Source: an uncultured Geobacteraceae bacterium
Lineage (GTDB): Bacteria; Desulfobacterota; Desulfuromonadia; Geobacterales; Pseudopelobacteraceae
DNA: 51,133 nt
Assembly: GCA_903862245.1 (NCBI GenBank)
Contig: CAIOXL010000102.1
Coordinates: 1 to 51,133, forward strand
Direction of reading: 5' to 3'
Positions within the stretch are counted from its first letter, which is position 1. Each line of letters opens with the position of its first letter. Under the pieces are notes generated by a model, which was not told where the DNA came from, made no database searches, and saw only the letters and a list, made by a program, of their open reading frames with translations. Below, one piece after another: positions 15,414-23,233 of this stretch. Both the position numbers and the translations under genes were made by a program.

Positions 15414-18400
15414 TCAGAGTATTTTTATTACAATCATTGATATGTCATCCTGCAAATCCTGTGAACCGGTAAACTTGTGGACTACTGCATAAAAGGAATC
15501 GAGAATTTCAGCGGCGGAAAGTTGCCGGTAAGCTTTAAGGTGGTTGTAAGCCCTTGTTGTGCCAAACAGTTCGCCGTCAGTAGTGCTCGCTTCAGTCAGG
15601 CCGTCAGTATAGAAAAGCAGGACGTCACCGGAAACAAGTCTGATACTCTGCTCCTCGAAAACCACCTCTTTTTTTACGCCCAGAATCAACCCATCCGCAT
15701 CCAGTTCATGGAAAAAGGCATCACCGGAGCGAAGAAGAACCGGGTGATTATGACCGGCATTGGCATAGCAGAGTACGCCGGTAGCCGAGTTGTATTCAGC
15801 ATAAAACATGGTGATAAACAGTTCGGCCCGTGACAGATCATCGTGCAGCTGGCTGTTGAGTGTTTCAAGGACGGCCTGGGGGGGATGGGTTGAATTGGCC
15901 TCTGTTCTCAGGAGTGTGCGCACTTCCGACATGATCAAGGCCGCACCGACGCTGTGGCCGGAAATATCGGCAATGACGACGTCGACGATACCATCGCCCC
16001 GGAGGAAGAAATCATAATAGTCGCCTCCCACATGGGCGGCAGAGATACACCGCCCGGCGATATCAACTCCCGCTATGACCGGCGCAGCATCCGGCAGGAA
16101 GGATTTCTGGATCTGCTGGGCAATCTCCATGTCGCGGGTGATTCGGGCTGTTTTCAACAGGGCCGCCTCTTTCTGACTCCGTTCCTGTTGTTTGGCATCA
16201 ACTTCCTGGACAATGGTAATCGCCTGGGCCAGCTGGCCGGCAAGGCTTGCCAGCAGTTCGATAAATTCCTGGGTAAAGAGGCCGGCGATGGACTTGGAAA
16301 ACAGGGAAAGTACGGCTATCACCGGTTCGCCTTCCCGATAGATCGGGATGTGAGCAGAGGCTATAAACCCTTCTGCCACGGTTTGGTCAAGCGGAGGGGC
16401 GGCACGCTCAAGACGCAGGTCGTTAATGAAATGAGTTTTCTGGTCGCCGTAGGCCAGAGCAATAAACGGTCCATGCTCCAGATACCAGGCGGGTGGGCTC
16501 TGTTGCTGTACCAGCTCACCCTGAGAGCTGGTGATAGTAAAAATTCCCTCGTCCGTTCTGGTTGATATCAGGGCCGTATCAAGTTTGAACTCTTTCACCA
16601 GCAGCGTGAGCAGATCATCCATGATTACCTTCAGGTCCAGGGTGCGGTTGATGATTTCAGACGCTTTCAGGCGCACAAAGAGTGATTCCCGGTTCTGGTC
16701 GAGATTGGTGCGGACGCTGCTGAAGATGTCGAACACCGGCTCCATGCTGGAACCGAGATCAGAGAGAAAACTGCTGACGATCGCACTGGCAGCCGCTCCG
16801 CCCACAGAACCGGCCAGGGTTTTTTCCGTAAAGCGCTTCAGATTCGGGAGCTCGAATTCAGAGATTGTGCCGGTGCCGACGTGGCCGTTTGAATACTGCT
16901 TGAACGCCAGTCGGGCCTCCGATTCACCAATAAATTTGCTCAAAAGGGTGACAAACTGTTCCGTTGTTACCGGTTTTGAAAGCCGTTTTTGCTCAGTGCG
17001 GGGCCGTAACTCTTTCTTGTCAAAAACGCCGATAAACCGGTGTACCTGATCCCGCTCGTTCTCACCCTGGGTGATGAGTATGGAACAGATGATGTAGGAG
17101 CTGATATTGAACAGCATGCTCCAGAAGAGGGAGTGACTCCAGAGATCCATCTCCGTAAGGCCGAACAGTTCCGTCGGCTTAAGGAGGGCTATACCGAACG
17201 GACCCTGTGAAAGCAGAGTCTTCGAAATCCACCCCGACATGCTGAACGATGGCAGCAGCAGAGTATAGAGCCAGACCAGAAACCCGAGCAGAAGCCCACT
17301 GATTGCCCCGGCCTTGTTGCCCCGTTTCCAGTACAGTCCCCCCAGCATGGCCGGCAGGAACTGGGCGGCGGCGGAAAAGGAGATCAGCCCCATGTTTACG
17401 AGCGTGTACGAGTCACCGATGATCAGGAAGTAATAATAGCCAAGCAGTATGACCAGCACTATGCCGAAGCGCTTGAGGTTGATCAGCAAGACGGGGAACC
17501 ATGCCCTGGGGGTGAACCTGACAATAACCGGCATGAAAATGTGGTTCAGCAGCATGGTTGATATGGCGATTGACTCAACCATGACCATTCCGGCTGCCGC
17601 CGATAAACCGCCCAGAAATGCCAGCAGGGCTATGCCGTGATAGCCGGCCTGCTGCGGCAGGGAAAGTACAAAATAATCCGCATTGCTGCTGCTGCCGGTG
17701 GTGAGTATGCCGCCGATGGCGATCGGCATGATGAACAGGTTGATCAGGAACAGATAGACCGGGAAGAGCCACATTGCAGTGGTGATGTGCTGCTCATGGG
17801 AGTTTTCTATGACCATGACGTGAAACTGCCTCGGCAGCAGCATGATTGCGCTCATGGAGAGGAACAGCAAGGTGAACGAGGAGATATAGTCCGGATTCGA
17901 ACCAGAAGTGTTAATGGTGAACAGCTGTGCAAAACGTTCCGGATTGCTGTTCCTGAAGCGGGTGAAAATGTCGGTGAACCCGTCGAACATGCCGTAGGTG
18001 ACAAACAGGCCGACGGCAAGCAGGGCGACCAGTTTAACCAGCGATTCAAAAGCAACGGCGGCAATCAGGCCCTCATGGCGCTCAGATGAAATCAGCCTTC
18101 TCGCCCCGAAAATAATGCTGAACAGAGCCAGGACCAACGCCAGGATCAATCCGGTCGGGATATCGGTGCCGGAGCCGACGGTGATAAACCCGGTGGCGCT
18201 TGGCCGGGCACCGCTGAGGAGATTGAAACTGGTGGAGACGGCCTTCAGCTGCAGTGCGATATAGGGCATGATGCCGAGGAAGGCGATAAGCGTGACGAGC
18301 GCGCCGAGCCAGGGGGACTTTCCATACCGCTGACTGATGAAATCGGCGATTGAGGTGATGTTGTGTTCTTTACTGATCCTGATGATGCGGCGCAGAAGGA

Positions 18401-18656
18401 AAAGCCAGGAAAAAGCGGTTAACGAGGGGCCGAGATATATGAGCAGGAAATCAATGCCGGTTGTTGCCGCCTTTCCAACGCTGCCGTAAAACGTCCATGT
18501 CGTGCAGTACACCCCCAGCGAGAGCGCATAAACCACCGGGTTGCTGATGATGCTGCGCTTCTTCTCCTTCCGCTGGTGGGCATACAGTGCGATGAGAAAT
18601 ATCAGCACCGCATATACGACCGAGACCGTTGCTACCGATGACATGAAGCTGCTCAT
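15414..18656 (-). CDS. Sodium:solute symporter-GAF-SpoIIE phosphatase fusion
   Basis: A 1080-residue membrane receptor-like protein. Residues about 1-525 form a full SSS/PutP-type transporter with roughly 13 membrane helices (YALSLGVYCTTWTFYGSVGK, then FISQRYGKSPWLG and FLGGLSAAAGMVMVE). Residues about 545-620 contain TTEQFVTLLSKFIGESEARL, a linker also known from symporter-kinase hybrids. A GAF-like region spans about 650-800, then a coiled coil, then a SpoIIE/PP2C domain from about 845 with AQQIQKSFLP, GGDYYDFF, IADISGHSVGAAL, LLFYTDGLTEA and DDISMIVI holding the metal Asp residues. It probably dephosphorylates the adjacent STAS protein in response to a solute, intracellular signal or transport state. 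Start and stop overlap neighbours by 4 nt (ATGA). Confidence 0.88.
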   Translation of the reverse strand: MSSFMSSVATVSVVYAVLIFLIALYAHQRKEKKRSIISNPVVYALSLGVYCTTWTFYGSVGKAATTGIDFLLIYLGPSLTAFSWLFLLRRIIRISKEHNITSIADFISQRYGKSPWLGALVTLIAFLGIMPYIALQLKAVSTSFNLLSGARPSATGFITVGSGTDIPTGLILALVLALFSIIFGARRLISSERHEGLIAAVAFESLVKLVALLAVGLFVTYGMFDGFTDIFTRFRNSNPERFAQLFTINTSGSNPDYISSFTLLFLSMSAIMLLPRQFHVMVIENSHEQHITTAMWLFPVYLFLINLFIMPIAIGGILTTGSSSNADYFVLSLPQQAGYHGIALLAFLGGLSAAAGMVMVESIAISTMLLNHIFMPVIVRFTPRAWFPVLLINLKRFGIVLVILLGYYYFLIIGDSYTLVNMGLISFSAAAQFLPAMLGGLYWKRGNKAGAISGLLLGFLVWLYTLLLPSFSMSGWISKTLLSQGPFGIALLKPTELFGLTEMDLWSHSLFWSMLFNISSYIICSILITQGENERDQVHRFIGVFDKKELRPRTEQKRLSKPVTTEQFVTLLSKFIGESEARLAFKQYSNGHVGTGTISEFELPNLKRFTEKTLAGSVGGAAASAIVSSFLSDLGSSMEPVFDIFSSVRTNLDQNRESLFVRLKASEIINRTLDLKVIMDDLLTLLVKEFKLDTALISTRTDEGIFTITSSQGELVQQQSPPAWYLEHGPFIALAYGDQKTHFINDLRLERAAPPLDQTVAEGFIASAHIPIYREGEPVIAVLSLFSKSIAGLFTQEFIELLASLAGQLAQAITIVQEVDAKQQERSQKEAALLKTARITRDMEIAQQIQKSFLPDAAPVIAGVDIAGRCISAAHVGGDYYDFFLRGDGIVDVVIADISGHSVGAALIMSEVRTLLRTEANSTHPPQAVLETLNSQLHDDLSRAELFITMFYAEYNSATGVLCYANAGHNHPVLLRSGDAFFHELDADGLILGVKKEVVFEEQSIRLVSGDVLLFYTDGLTEASTTDGELFGTTRAYNHLKAYRQLSAAEILDSFYAVVHKFTGSQDLQDDISMIVIKIL

Positions 18657-18907
18657 GGCTCGTCCTTCTCGGCTGCCGACCTGTCGTCAGTCCGACTGGC
18701 GATCATGAAAAGGTAGATTACGGTGATTGAAATTGCCCATCCCACGGTTAAATAGAGAAACATCAGCGGGAAACCGAAGAGCAGAACCGGCTGATTGAAA
18801 ATGTGCATAAAGGGAAACGTCATCATAATGATGCCGAGGATGAAAAAAATCACCCACGATTCGCGCAGCTGCAGTCGGTGGATTATTTGTGCAAGCAAAC
18901 TCCTCAT
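18653..18907 (-). CDS. Small two-helix membrane protein beside the symporter fusion
   Basis: An 84-residue protein with two hydrophobic segments (ESWVIFFILGIIMMTFPF, then VLLFGFPLMFLYLTVGWAIS) and a short charged tail. It resembles the small subunits or companions found next to SSS-family transporters, but I do not recognise the exact family. ATG at 18907 overlaps the kinase-fusion stop as ATGA, and its own stop overlaps the transporter-phosphatase ATG in the same way, so all three genes are tightly coupled. A GTG at 18916 is a less likely start. Confidence 0.7.
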   Translation of the reverse strand: MRSLLAQIIHRLQLRESWVIFFILGIIMMTFPFMHIFNQPVLLFGFPLMFLYLTVGWAISITVIYLFMIASRTDDRSAAEKDEP

Positions 18908-20484
18908 GGCAGGCACAGCCTTCCGTACACTGAATTTATCGCCCGGTCTGATGCTTCCTCTGCGGAAAGAGGGATAACGACCCCCTCGGAATCCTGCGGA
19001 ATTTCAAACTCCCGTCTTTGCTGATCCAGCAGTTCAGCCCTGCCATCGGAAACGGAGGTGCCGCGTACCGTGCGTTCGCGCAATCTTCGTAGCTGCTCGT
19101 CATAATCGCACTGTACGGACAAAATCACAAATGCCGCACTGCGGGATGCCGCCAGCCGGGCAAATGCAGCCCGCACGGCGGCAGAGATGAAGCATGCGTC
19201 AATAACCACTGATTGGCCGGCGTCAAGCGCCATGGCGGCCAGTTGCTCAAGCCGGCGGTAGGTGGCGCGGTTCATTTCCTCTGAATACAGCCCCTCGCCG
19301 AATGAAGCGCGGTTTGCGTTCTCCGGCGGCGGGCCGGCCAGCTGTTTACGGACAACATCCGAGTTGTGGGTTGAAAGGCCGAGTTCCTCGGCAAGCTGTC
19401 CTGCCAGCGTGCTCTTGCCGCATCCCATGGTGCCGCTGGTTATAAACAGGGTAGGGGAGAGACCGCTCCGTACGCAGTACCCCTGAGCCAGCCGGAAGTA
19501 GCGGCTGGCGCGCCTCCCGGCGTCGGCACGTTCTTCCGGGTCAACGCCGGTGTCAAGCAGACGCAGACTTTCCACCTTGCCGCGCACAAACGCGCGATAC
19601 ACCCTGTAAAATGTGACCAACCGGGCAAGGCCGGCATCACCGGATGCCTCGATATAGGCTGACAGCGCCGCATCAGCCAGATCGGGCCGGTGGTGAAAAT
19701 CAAGATCCATCAGTAGAAATGCGATGTCTGAAGCCGTATCGCAATTTCGGAACCGCTCATTAAACTCGATACAGTCGAAGATATACGGGGTTGAATCTAC
19801 CAGGCAGATGTTGCCAAGGTGGATATCTCCGTCGCATTCACGGATGAAACCCTGCGTAATCCGCTCGTTAAAAAAAGTGTGATGTGAAGCGATAAACGTC
19901 TCTACATACCTACGGATGGCTGCACGCACAGTTGTTGGCAGGGTGGAACTGCTGAACGGCAGCACCTGCTCAAAATTTTCCTGCCAGTTTGCCCGAATCC
20001 GGTCCGGAGTGCCAAACTCAGCAATGTACGGGGAGGTAAGCGCCGCAGCATGGAATTGGCTGATCTTCAGCGCCACAGCCTGTATCTCAGCCACTGAAAT
20101 CCTGCCGCTGTCCACGAGTCGGTCAAGCATCCCGTCGGCGGGCAGCCGTTTCATCATCACGGCATAGTCTATCACCGCACCCTCACCGACAAAAGAAGCG
20201 CCTCCATCTGAGGCGCGCAGCGGGATAACCTGCTCATACATATCGGGGCAGAGACGGCGATTAAGGCGAAGCTCCTCGTGGCAGTAAAAGCGGCGGAGTT
20301 CAAGGGTTGAGAAATCGAGGAAACCGAAGCTAACCGGCTTTTTTAGTTTAAAAACATGGGAGTCGGTGAGAAACAGCCAGGAAATATGGGTCTGGAGAAG
20401 TTCAACCGTCCCGGTTGCAACCGGGTACGCGGCAAGATTCCGGAGAGACTCCAGAATATGGGGTGTTATGGCCGAATCAGACAT
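18904..20484 (-). CDS. Fusion of aminoglycoside-phosphotransferase-like and P-loop kinase domains
   Basis: A 526-residue cytosolic protein. The N-terminal half resembles APH-type kinases (WLFLTDSHVFKLKKPV as the nucleotide lysine region; CDGDIHLGN at about 217-225 and IFDCIEFNE as catalytic and metal sites). The C-terminal half has Walker A GTMGCGKST at 351-359 and VIDACFI, as in gluconate/shikimate-type small-molecule kinases. Such fusions are annotated as bifunctional APH/ATP-binding proteins with no known substrate; resistance is not implied. It is the first gene of the transporter-phosphatase operon. ATG 20484 has no Shine-Dalgarno but lies 6 nt after a -10 box; GTG 20508 falls inside the promoter spacer. 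Confidence 0.8.
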   Translation of the reverse strand: MSDSAITPHILESLRNLAAYPVATGTVELLQTHISWLFLTDSHVFKLKKPVSFGFLDFSTLELRRFYCHEELRLNRRLCPDMYEQVIPLRASDGGASFVGEGAVIDYAVMMKRLPADGMLDRLVDSGRISVAEIQAVALKISQFHAAALTSPYIAEFGTPDRIRANWQENFEQVLPFSSSTLPTTVRAAIRRYVETFIASHHTFFNERITQGFIRECDGDIHLGNICLVDSTPYIFDCIEFNERFRNCDTASDIAFLLMDLDFHHRPDLADAALSAYIEASGDAGLARLVTFYRVYRAFVRGKVESLRLLDTGVDPEERADAGRRASRYFRLAQGYCVRSGLSPTLFITSGTMGCGKSTLAGQLAEELGLSTHNSDVVRKQLAGPPPENANRASFGEGLYSEEMNRATYRRLEQLAAMALDAGQSVVIDACFISAAVRAAFARLAASRSAAFVILSVQCDYDEQLRRLRERTVRGTSVSDGRAELLDQQRREFEIPQDSEGVVIPLSAEEASDRAINSVYGRLCLP

Positions 20485-20490
20485 GGGACT

Positions 20491-20518
20491 AGAATAGCAT
20501 ATAGCCACGTAACTGCAA
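20491..20518 (-). promoter_or_regulatory. Promoter directly before the kinase-fusion start codon
   Basis: On the minus strand: TTGCAG (20513-20518), a 16-nt spacer, TATTCT (20491-20496), then 6 nt and ATG 20484. This would start transcription at the start codon and drive the whole 20484-14606 operon. Confidence 0.5.
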
Positions 20519-20552
20519 GTAATCCTTCAGTGGTGGCAATCATGCAGTCGCC

Positions 20553-20619
20553 TTTCCGCCGTCGGCTACGGCCATGCCAGACCGGTTGCCTCAAACAAAA
20601 CCGCTGCCGGACGGCGGAA
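20553..20619. repeat. Imperfect inverted repeat in a 425-nt gene-free stretch
   Basis: The arm TTTCCGCCGTCGG (20553-20565) is matched by CCGGACGGCGGAA (20607-20619) in inverted orientation with one extra base, enclosing about 41 nt. It lies in the gene-free stretch 20485-20909 between the kinase-fusion gene and rplI. I see no ORF with coding character, tRNA or recognised riboswitch there. Function unknown; it could be a dispersed intergenic repeat. Confidence 0.5.
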
Positions 20620-20687
20620 GAATTTCCGTATTGAGGCTGTTATTGTGTGTGAGTAGGGAAGAAAATCAACAAGAAACCGGTATTAAA

Positions 20688-20817
20688 CACTGAGGCACCG
20701 AGACACAGAGAACTTCAGAGGCGAAAGAGGCAGGGGAAAAGAAGGTAAATGGCGATATAACGGTTTTGGATTACCCCCAAAAAGTCTTGGTTTTTCTCCG
20801 TGTCTCAGTGGTGAACT
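20688..20817. repeat. Inverted repeat of the 'cactgaggcaccgagacacagag' type
   Basis: The left arm (20688-20713, containing CACCGAGACACAGAGAA) is matched in reverse by the right arm (20794-20817, containing TTCTCCGTGTCTCAGTG) with a few mismatches, flanking about 80 nt of AG-rich sequence. Sequences of this look are often seen dispersed between genes in Geobacter-like genomes. Whether other copies exist cannot be tested within this window. Confidence 0.55.
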
Positions 20818-20847
20818 GCTTTACAGGTATCGGTTTTTGAAATGAAG

Positions 20848-20883
20848 AAAGCCCGCAAAGAGTCTAAACTCTCAGCGGGCTTT
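20848..20883 (-). terminator. Terminator of the rpsF-rplI operon
   Basis: AAAGCCCGC (20848-20856) pairs with GCGGGCTTT (20875-20883), and an inner AGAGT/ACTCT stem (20859-20863 and 20868-20872) extends it. On the minus strand the stem is followed by TTTCTTCATTT, giving a plausible terminator 27 nt after the rplI stop. Confidence 0.75.
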
Positions 20884-20909
20884 ATCGTTACTGCGGGTAT
20901 GACGCCGGA

Positions 20910-21353
20910 TTATGCAGCGGCGACGGTAATCTTCAGTGTGGCGGTTACTTCCGGGTGAATCTTCAGTGTTGCGGTGAAGTCACCGGTGTGCTTGATGGCG
21001 TCGGCAAGAATAATGCCTTTGCGATCGATATCGAAGCCGTTGGTTTTCAGGAAGGCGGCAATATCCATGTTGGTTACGGCGCCGAACAGTTTGCCTTCCT
21101 CGCCAGCCTTGTGGGTCAGAACGATCGACAGTGCCTCAAGTTTTGCACCAAGATTTTTAGCCGCTTCAAGAGATTTGTTTTTCTTGTAGGCGAGCTGGCG
21201 TTTTGCGTGCTCAAGAGCTTTGGCATTGTTCTCAGTGGCGACAACAGCCAGTTTCTTGGGGAGCAGGTAGTTGCGTGCGTAGCCAGGTGCTACTTTTACG
21301 ACGTCACCAATGTGCCCCAGTGTTTCAATGTTCTCATTCAGAATTACTTTCAT
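20910..21353 (-). CDS. rplI: 50S ribosomal protein L9
   Basis: Large-subunit stalk-side protein with two globular domains joined by a long helix. The 147-residue sequence opens with the L9 hallmark MKVILNENIETLGHIGDVVK, then APGYARNYLLPKKLAV; the connecting helix is Lys-rich (YKKNKSLEAAKNLG) and the C-domain has EGKLFGAVTNMDIAAFL. It is the last gene of the rpsF-rpsR-DUF2232-rplI operon, with a GAAAGGAGAG ribosome site and a hairpin terminator after it. Confidence 0.97.
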   Translation of the reverse strand: MKVILNENIETLGHIGDVVKVAPGYARNYLLPKKLAVVATENNAKALEHAKRQLAYKKNKSLEAAKNLGAKLEALSIVLTHKAGEEGKLFGAVTNMDIAAFLKTNGFDIDRKGIILADAIKHTGDFTATLKIHPEVTATLKITVAAA

Positions 21354-21382
21354 CTTTCTCTCCTTTCGAGCCTGTCAGGTAG

Positions 21383-22348
21383 TTACAGGTTTTCCTGTGG
21401 TGTTTTTGGGGTTCTGAAATCTCCCCAGAGGTCAAATAGTCCAAGTCCCGCAACAATTACGAGCAGATACGGCTGAATGACAAGTGCTACGTACAGCAGT
21501 ATCTTCACCAGTGCAGGAACAGTTTTCTTAGTAATAAAGGCTGTGATAACCGCCATGCCCTGTAAAAAATAGAGCAGAGTGAGAATCAGCAGCATATTGA
21601 GCGCCGGTGTTGTTATGGATGAATCGGGCAGCAGCAGGGTAAACCCTGATGCGATCAGGAGCCAGACAAGCAGATCGGGGTTCCTGAAGGAGCTGAAGTC
21701 ACCGATAACAAGATTCGATGCAGTTTTTGATGCTGCTTTTTTTATAAGAGCAAGGTTACATCCGGCGATAACCGCAAGCAGCGTTGTTACAAGTGCCGGG
21801 TAGAGACGCTGGAGCATGCTTGCAGCGGTTGACATGGAGCGCTTGACTGCTTCCAGCTCTTCACCGGTCACGCCACCTTTTTCGTATAAATCTGCGGCCT
21901 GCTTCAGGCTGTTTGTAATCTCTCCGGTAATAAGCTGCTGCAGGTTGAATCCTGAAAATGTGCTGTACGCAGCGATACTGGAAGCAAAGATCACCAGATT
22001 GGCTGCCGTTGTCCAGAATAGCGCCCGACTGGCGCCCATGCCGCGCAGCAAAAGTTCCGGCATGAACAAACCGACCATCCCGCACATGCCCAGATACAGA
22101 CACCCGGCAAAGAGGCCGAACAGTGCAGTTGTGGCAGCGGCGGCACCGAGAAGAACAATCAGTGATGCGAGCCGGCCATAGATTAAACGGTTATATGCAG
22201 CGGGAAACGGTGCCAGTATCCCGGAGAAAATTCCGAGTGGTGGCACCGCCAGATAGGCCGCAAACAAAACAAAAGAACCGACCATACCAAGTAAGGACGT
22301 TTTCAGGCGCACTCGCATGTTATGGCCGGTTGGTGAGGTAAGGTTCAT
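21383..22348 (-). CDS. DUF2232 (YybS-like) multi-pass membrane protein
   Basis: A 321-residue membrane protein with about eight hydrophobic helices and the DUF2232 look (SFVLFAAYLAVPPLGIFSGIL at the start, a central Glu-rich segment, then LLILTLLYFLQGMAVI and LGLFDLWGDFRT at the end). Function unknown; the position between rpsR and rplI recurs in many bacteria. Start is uncertain: ATG 22348 is 10 nt after the rpsR stop and ATG 22318 is an alternative, both with weak ribosome sites. Confidence 0.8.
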   Translation of the reverse strand: MNLTSPTGHNMRVRLKTSLLGMVGSFVLFAAYLAVPPLGIFSGILAPFPAAYNRLIYGRLASLIVLLGAAAATTALFGLFAGCLYLGMCGMVGLFMPELLLRGMGASRALFWTTAANLVIFASSIAAYSTFSGFNLQQLITGEITNSLKQAADLYEKGGVTGEELEAVKRSMSTAASMLQRLYPALVTTLLAVIAGCNLALIKKAASKTASNLVIGDFSSFRNPDLLVWLLIASGFTLLLPDSSITTPALNMLLILTLLYFLQGMAVITAFITKKTVPALVKILLYVALVIQPYLLVIVAGLGLFDLWGDFRTPKTPQENL

Positions 22349-22358
22349 TCAGCAGAAA

Positions 22359-22715
22359 TCAGCTTACTGCGTGATTGGCTGCAATCGGCAGTAAGGCGAT
22401 GTTTCTGGCACGCTTGATGGCTTCCGTGATGTGCCGCTGATGTGCTGCACAGTTTCCGGAAATCCTGCGCGGTACTATCTTGCCGCGCTCGGTGATGAAA
22501 AAGCGGAGTGTGCGGGGCTCTTTGTAGTCGATGGTCAGGTTTTTCTCGGCACAGAAACGGCATACTTTACGACGCTGGAATGGACGTCTTTTGCGTGGTC
22601 CGCCCTGTCCGCCGGGGCCGCCTGCCGGACGCTGTCCCGGGCCGCCTGCAGGGCGCTGTCCGGCGCCAGCGGGACGCTGATATGATGATGTGGTTGCTGG
22701 TCTTTCGTCACTCAT
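22359..22715 (-). CDS. rpsR: 30S ribosomal protein S18 with long basic N-terminal extension
   Basis: Small-subunit platform protein that binds as a heterodimer with S6. The S18 core (about 45-118) has [33 protein letters not shown]-like and [20 protein letters not shown]; the cysteines are those of the zinc-binding form. In front is an extra stretch of about 40 residues made of repeated QRPAGGPG-type units rich in Gly, Pro and Arg, likely disordered and positively charged. ATG 22715 follows GGAGGAGAT, so the extension is really translated. Its partner S6 lies 23 nt upstream. Confidence 0.95.
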   Translation of the reverse strand: MSDERPATTSSYQRPAGAGQRPAGGPGQRPAGGPGGQGGPRKRRPFQRRKVCRFCAEKNLTIDYKEPRTLRFFITERGKIVPRRISGNCAAHQRHITEAIKRARNIALLPIAANHAVS

Positions 22716-22738
22716 GAGTATATCTCCTCCAGGAAATT

Positions 22739-23131
22739 TTATTCAGCTGCTTCTTCGGCAGCAGATGCTTCTTCGACAGTCTCTTCGGTCACGGCTTCCA
22801 CGGCTTCCGGCACTTCGACTTTTTTCTCCGGAGCGCGTTCGGGCAGGTCGGTGATGTTCACGCTCTGGTAGCGGAGCACCTTGTCGTCAAGCCGTAAACG
22901 CCGTTCGAGTTCGGCGATGAGAGCACTGCCGCCATCAAAGCGGAGGTAGTAATAACGGCCTCTGGCAGACTTCTTGATGGGATAGGCCAGTTTCCTGATA
23001 CCCCAGTCGTCCATCCTGAAACATTCGCCATTGTACGACGAGATGACGTCCTGAGCTTTTGTGGTGACTGACTTGATGTCATCTTCGCTCAGTTCAGGCT
23101 GGAGGATGAAAATTGTTTCGTACTTCCTCAT
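22739..23131 (-). CDS. rpsF: 30S ribosomal protein S6 with acidic tail
   Basis: Small-subunit protein that pairs with S18. The 130-residue sequence begins [18 protein letters not shown] and has [20 protein letters not shown] and [11 protein letters not shown], typical of S6. After the core (about residue 96) it carries an acidic tail of about 34 residues, dominated by Glu, Val and Ala. ATG 23131 is chosen for the strong GAGGAGG ribosome site; an in-frame TTG at 23179 lies in the leader. It leads the operon and its leader looks autoregulatory. Confidence 0.96.
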   Translation of the reverse strand: MRKYETIFILQPELSEDDIKSVTTKAQDVISSYNGECFRMDDWGIRKLAYPIKKSARGRYYYLRFDGGSALIAELERRLRLDDKVLRYQSVNITDLPERAPEKKVEVPEAVEAVTEETVEEASAAEEAAE

Positions 23132-23140
23132 GTTGGTAAT

Positions 23141-23185
23141 CCTCCTCACGGATTCGAGCCCCGGTCCTACCCGGAGCAAGGAGAT
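23141..23185 (-). promoter_or_regulatory. Candidate S6:S18 autoregulatory leader of rpsF
   Basis: Read on the minus strand, CTCCT (23179-23183) can pair with AGGAG of the Shine-Dalgarno (23142-23146). Inside it, CTCCGG and CCGGGG form a 6-bp hairpin with loop GTAGGA. The 3' side of the internal loop between the two stems contains CCG (23149-23151), the trinucleotide known in S6:S18-binding rpsF leaders of other bacteria. Folding by eye only; the similarity to that RNA family is an inference. Confidence 0.45.
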
Positions 23186-23233
23186 TTCGGCAAAAATGCC
23201 GTCTTTAAAAGAACGAGTCTTTTACTATGTATT

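Noticed and set aside
20356-20634. A plus-strand frame at the end of the kinase-fusion gene and into the gene-free stretch
   Set aside because: It is antisense to the kinase start and promoter and has no domain or ribosome site.
23132-23179. A longer S6 starting at TTG 23179
   Set aside because: The extra residues fall in the regulatory leader and upstream of a strong GAGGAGG site that places the start at 23131.
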